A stretch of 30,099 bases of DNA from UMGS1387 sp045541355 (GTDB taxonomy: Bacteria > Bacillota > Clostridia > Oscillospirales > CAG-382). The stretch lies in the NCBI GenBank assembly GCA_045541355.1, contig JAZQIW010000102.1, positions 1-30,099 of the forward strand, in the 5' to 3' direction. The position numbers and the translations under genes were made by a program. Of this stretch, positions 29,930-30,099 are shown piece by piece (within the stretch, counting starts at the first letter, position 1; each line of letters opens with the position of its first letter). The notes beneath the pieces were generated by a model, which was not told the DNA's origin, made no database searches, and worked only from the letters and a program-made list of their open reading frames with translations.

Positions 29930-30013
29930 AAGTCGGAGGCCAAGCGGTCTTAGGAAGACAATTGATAGATTCAACTCCTTGGCTCACAGAACGACATGGC
30001 TACGATCCGACTT
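29930..30013 (+). other. DNBSEQ (MGI/BGI) library adapter with 10-nt index, not genomic
   Basis: 29930-29961 begins AAGTCGGAGGCCAAGCGGTC and matches, from memory, the 32-nt forward-read adapter of MGI/BGI libraries. 29972-30013 (starts CAACTCCTTGGCTCACAG, ends ACGATCCGACTT) matches the reverse complement of the 42-nt reverse-read adapter. The 10 nt between, TTGATAGATT (29962-29971), sit where the sample index belongs. 32+10+42 equals exactly the 84 nt between the two insert copies. Confidence 0.95.
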
Positions 30014-30099
30014 CACTCCCTCTTTTTGAGTGGAGCGCCTTTACTTAATTTCCGAAATCTTTGATTTGGTTGAAATTTAGTACGCCCGATGGTGTGAGT
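30014..30099. repeat. Second copy of the 86-bp insert, artefact
   Basis: Repeats 29844-29929 directly after the adapter and runs to the window end, which coincides with the insert end. This is the pattern of a short circularised fragment copied by rolling circle (insert-adapter-insert). Confidence 0.9.

Noticed and set aside
29921..30013. tRNA-like fold (TGTGAGT/GCTCACA acceptor, GATTCAACTCC T-arm-like motif, AAGTCGGA/TCCGACTT stem)
   Set aside because: The sequence is library adapter; the pairings are those designed into the adapter or chance, and no consistent cloverleaf with a proper T stem forms.
29844..30099. CRISPR-like or tandem repeat array with 86-bp repeats and an 84-nt spacer
   Set aside because: Repeat length is far outside CRISPR range, there are only two units, and the spacer is an adapter.

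Overview
The window looks like a chromosomal contig end from a low-to-moderate GC Gram-positive anaerobe of the class Clostridia, most likely an uncultured gut member of the Oscillospiraceae/Ruminococcaceae type. Support for this is TTGACA/TATAAT-type promoters with 16-18 nt spacers, AGGAGG-type ribosome binding sites, U-run terminators, a T-box leader on the branched-chain amino acid genes, the order tig-clpP-clpX and the tmRNA/SmpB pair. The lineage is inferred from gene style only; no 16S rRNA gene is present.

Layout. 1-401 (minus): tmRNA (ssrA) with its promoter. 504-2441: a secreted GLUG-repeat protein with its own promoter and terminator. 2458-4964: a GIY-YIG nuclease-like protein and a zinc-ribbon/QY-rich/single-TM exported protein. 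5110-6912: a membrane-anchored LytM (M23) protein whose catalytic histidines appear to be lost. 7001-7168 (minus): tRNA-Lys(UUU). 7263-8993: an XRE-type HTH fused to an ADP-ribosylglycohydrolase. 9090-13429: protein quality control (trigger factor with an unusual Lys/Ala/Glu tail, ClpP, ClpX, DUF1893). 13438-14997 (minus): a glycoside-hydrolase-like protein. 15112-15948: purC. 15951-17689 (minus): smpB, an alpha/beta hydrolase and a small ORF whose ribosome binding site lies in a long inverted repeat. 17816-19255: a VanY-type D,D-carboxypeptidase, convergent with an orphan MazF. 19622-25178: T-box-controlled ilvB-ilvN-ilvC-ilvD. 25774-29378: rnhB-yraN-dipeptidase-thrC.

The genes are mainly housekeeping and work in recognisable sets. 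tmRNA and SmpB rescue stalled ribosomes and tag products for ClpXP, whose two subunits and upstream chaperone (trigger factor) are also here. IlvB/N, IlvC and IlvD make up most of the valine/isoleucine pathway, and ThrC makes the threonine from which isoleucine starts.

The most unusual biological content is a roughly 450-nt non-coding, stem-rich intergenic element present twice (25186-25655 and 29422-29865). Its perfect or near-perfect internal stems survive substitutions and indels. The HTH-ADP-ribosylglycohydrolase fusion, the dead-looking LytM protein, the histone-H1-like trigger factor tail and the SD-sequestering inverted repeat at 16189-16257 also deserve a look.

A warning about the right end: 29930-30013 matches, as I remember it, the MGI/BGI DNBSEQ library adapter with a 10-nt index. 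It is flanked by two copies of the same 86-bp insert. Genomic sequence should be treated as ending at 29929; the 170-bp repeat there is an artefact, not biology.
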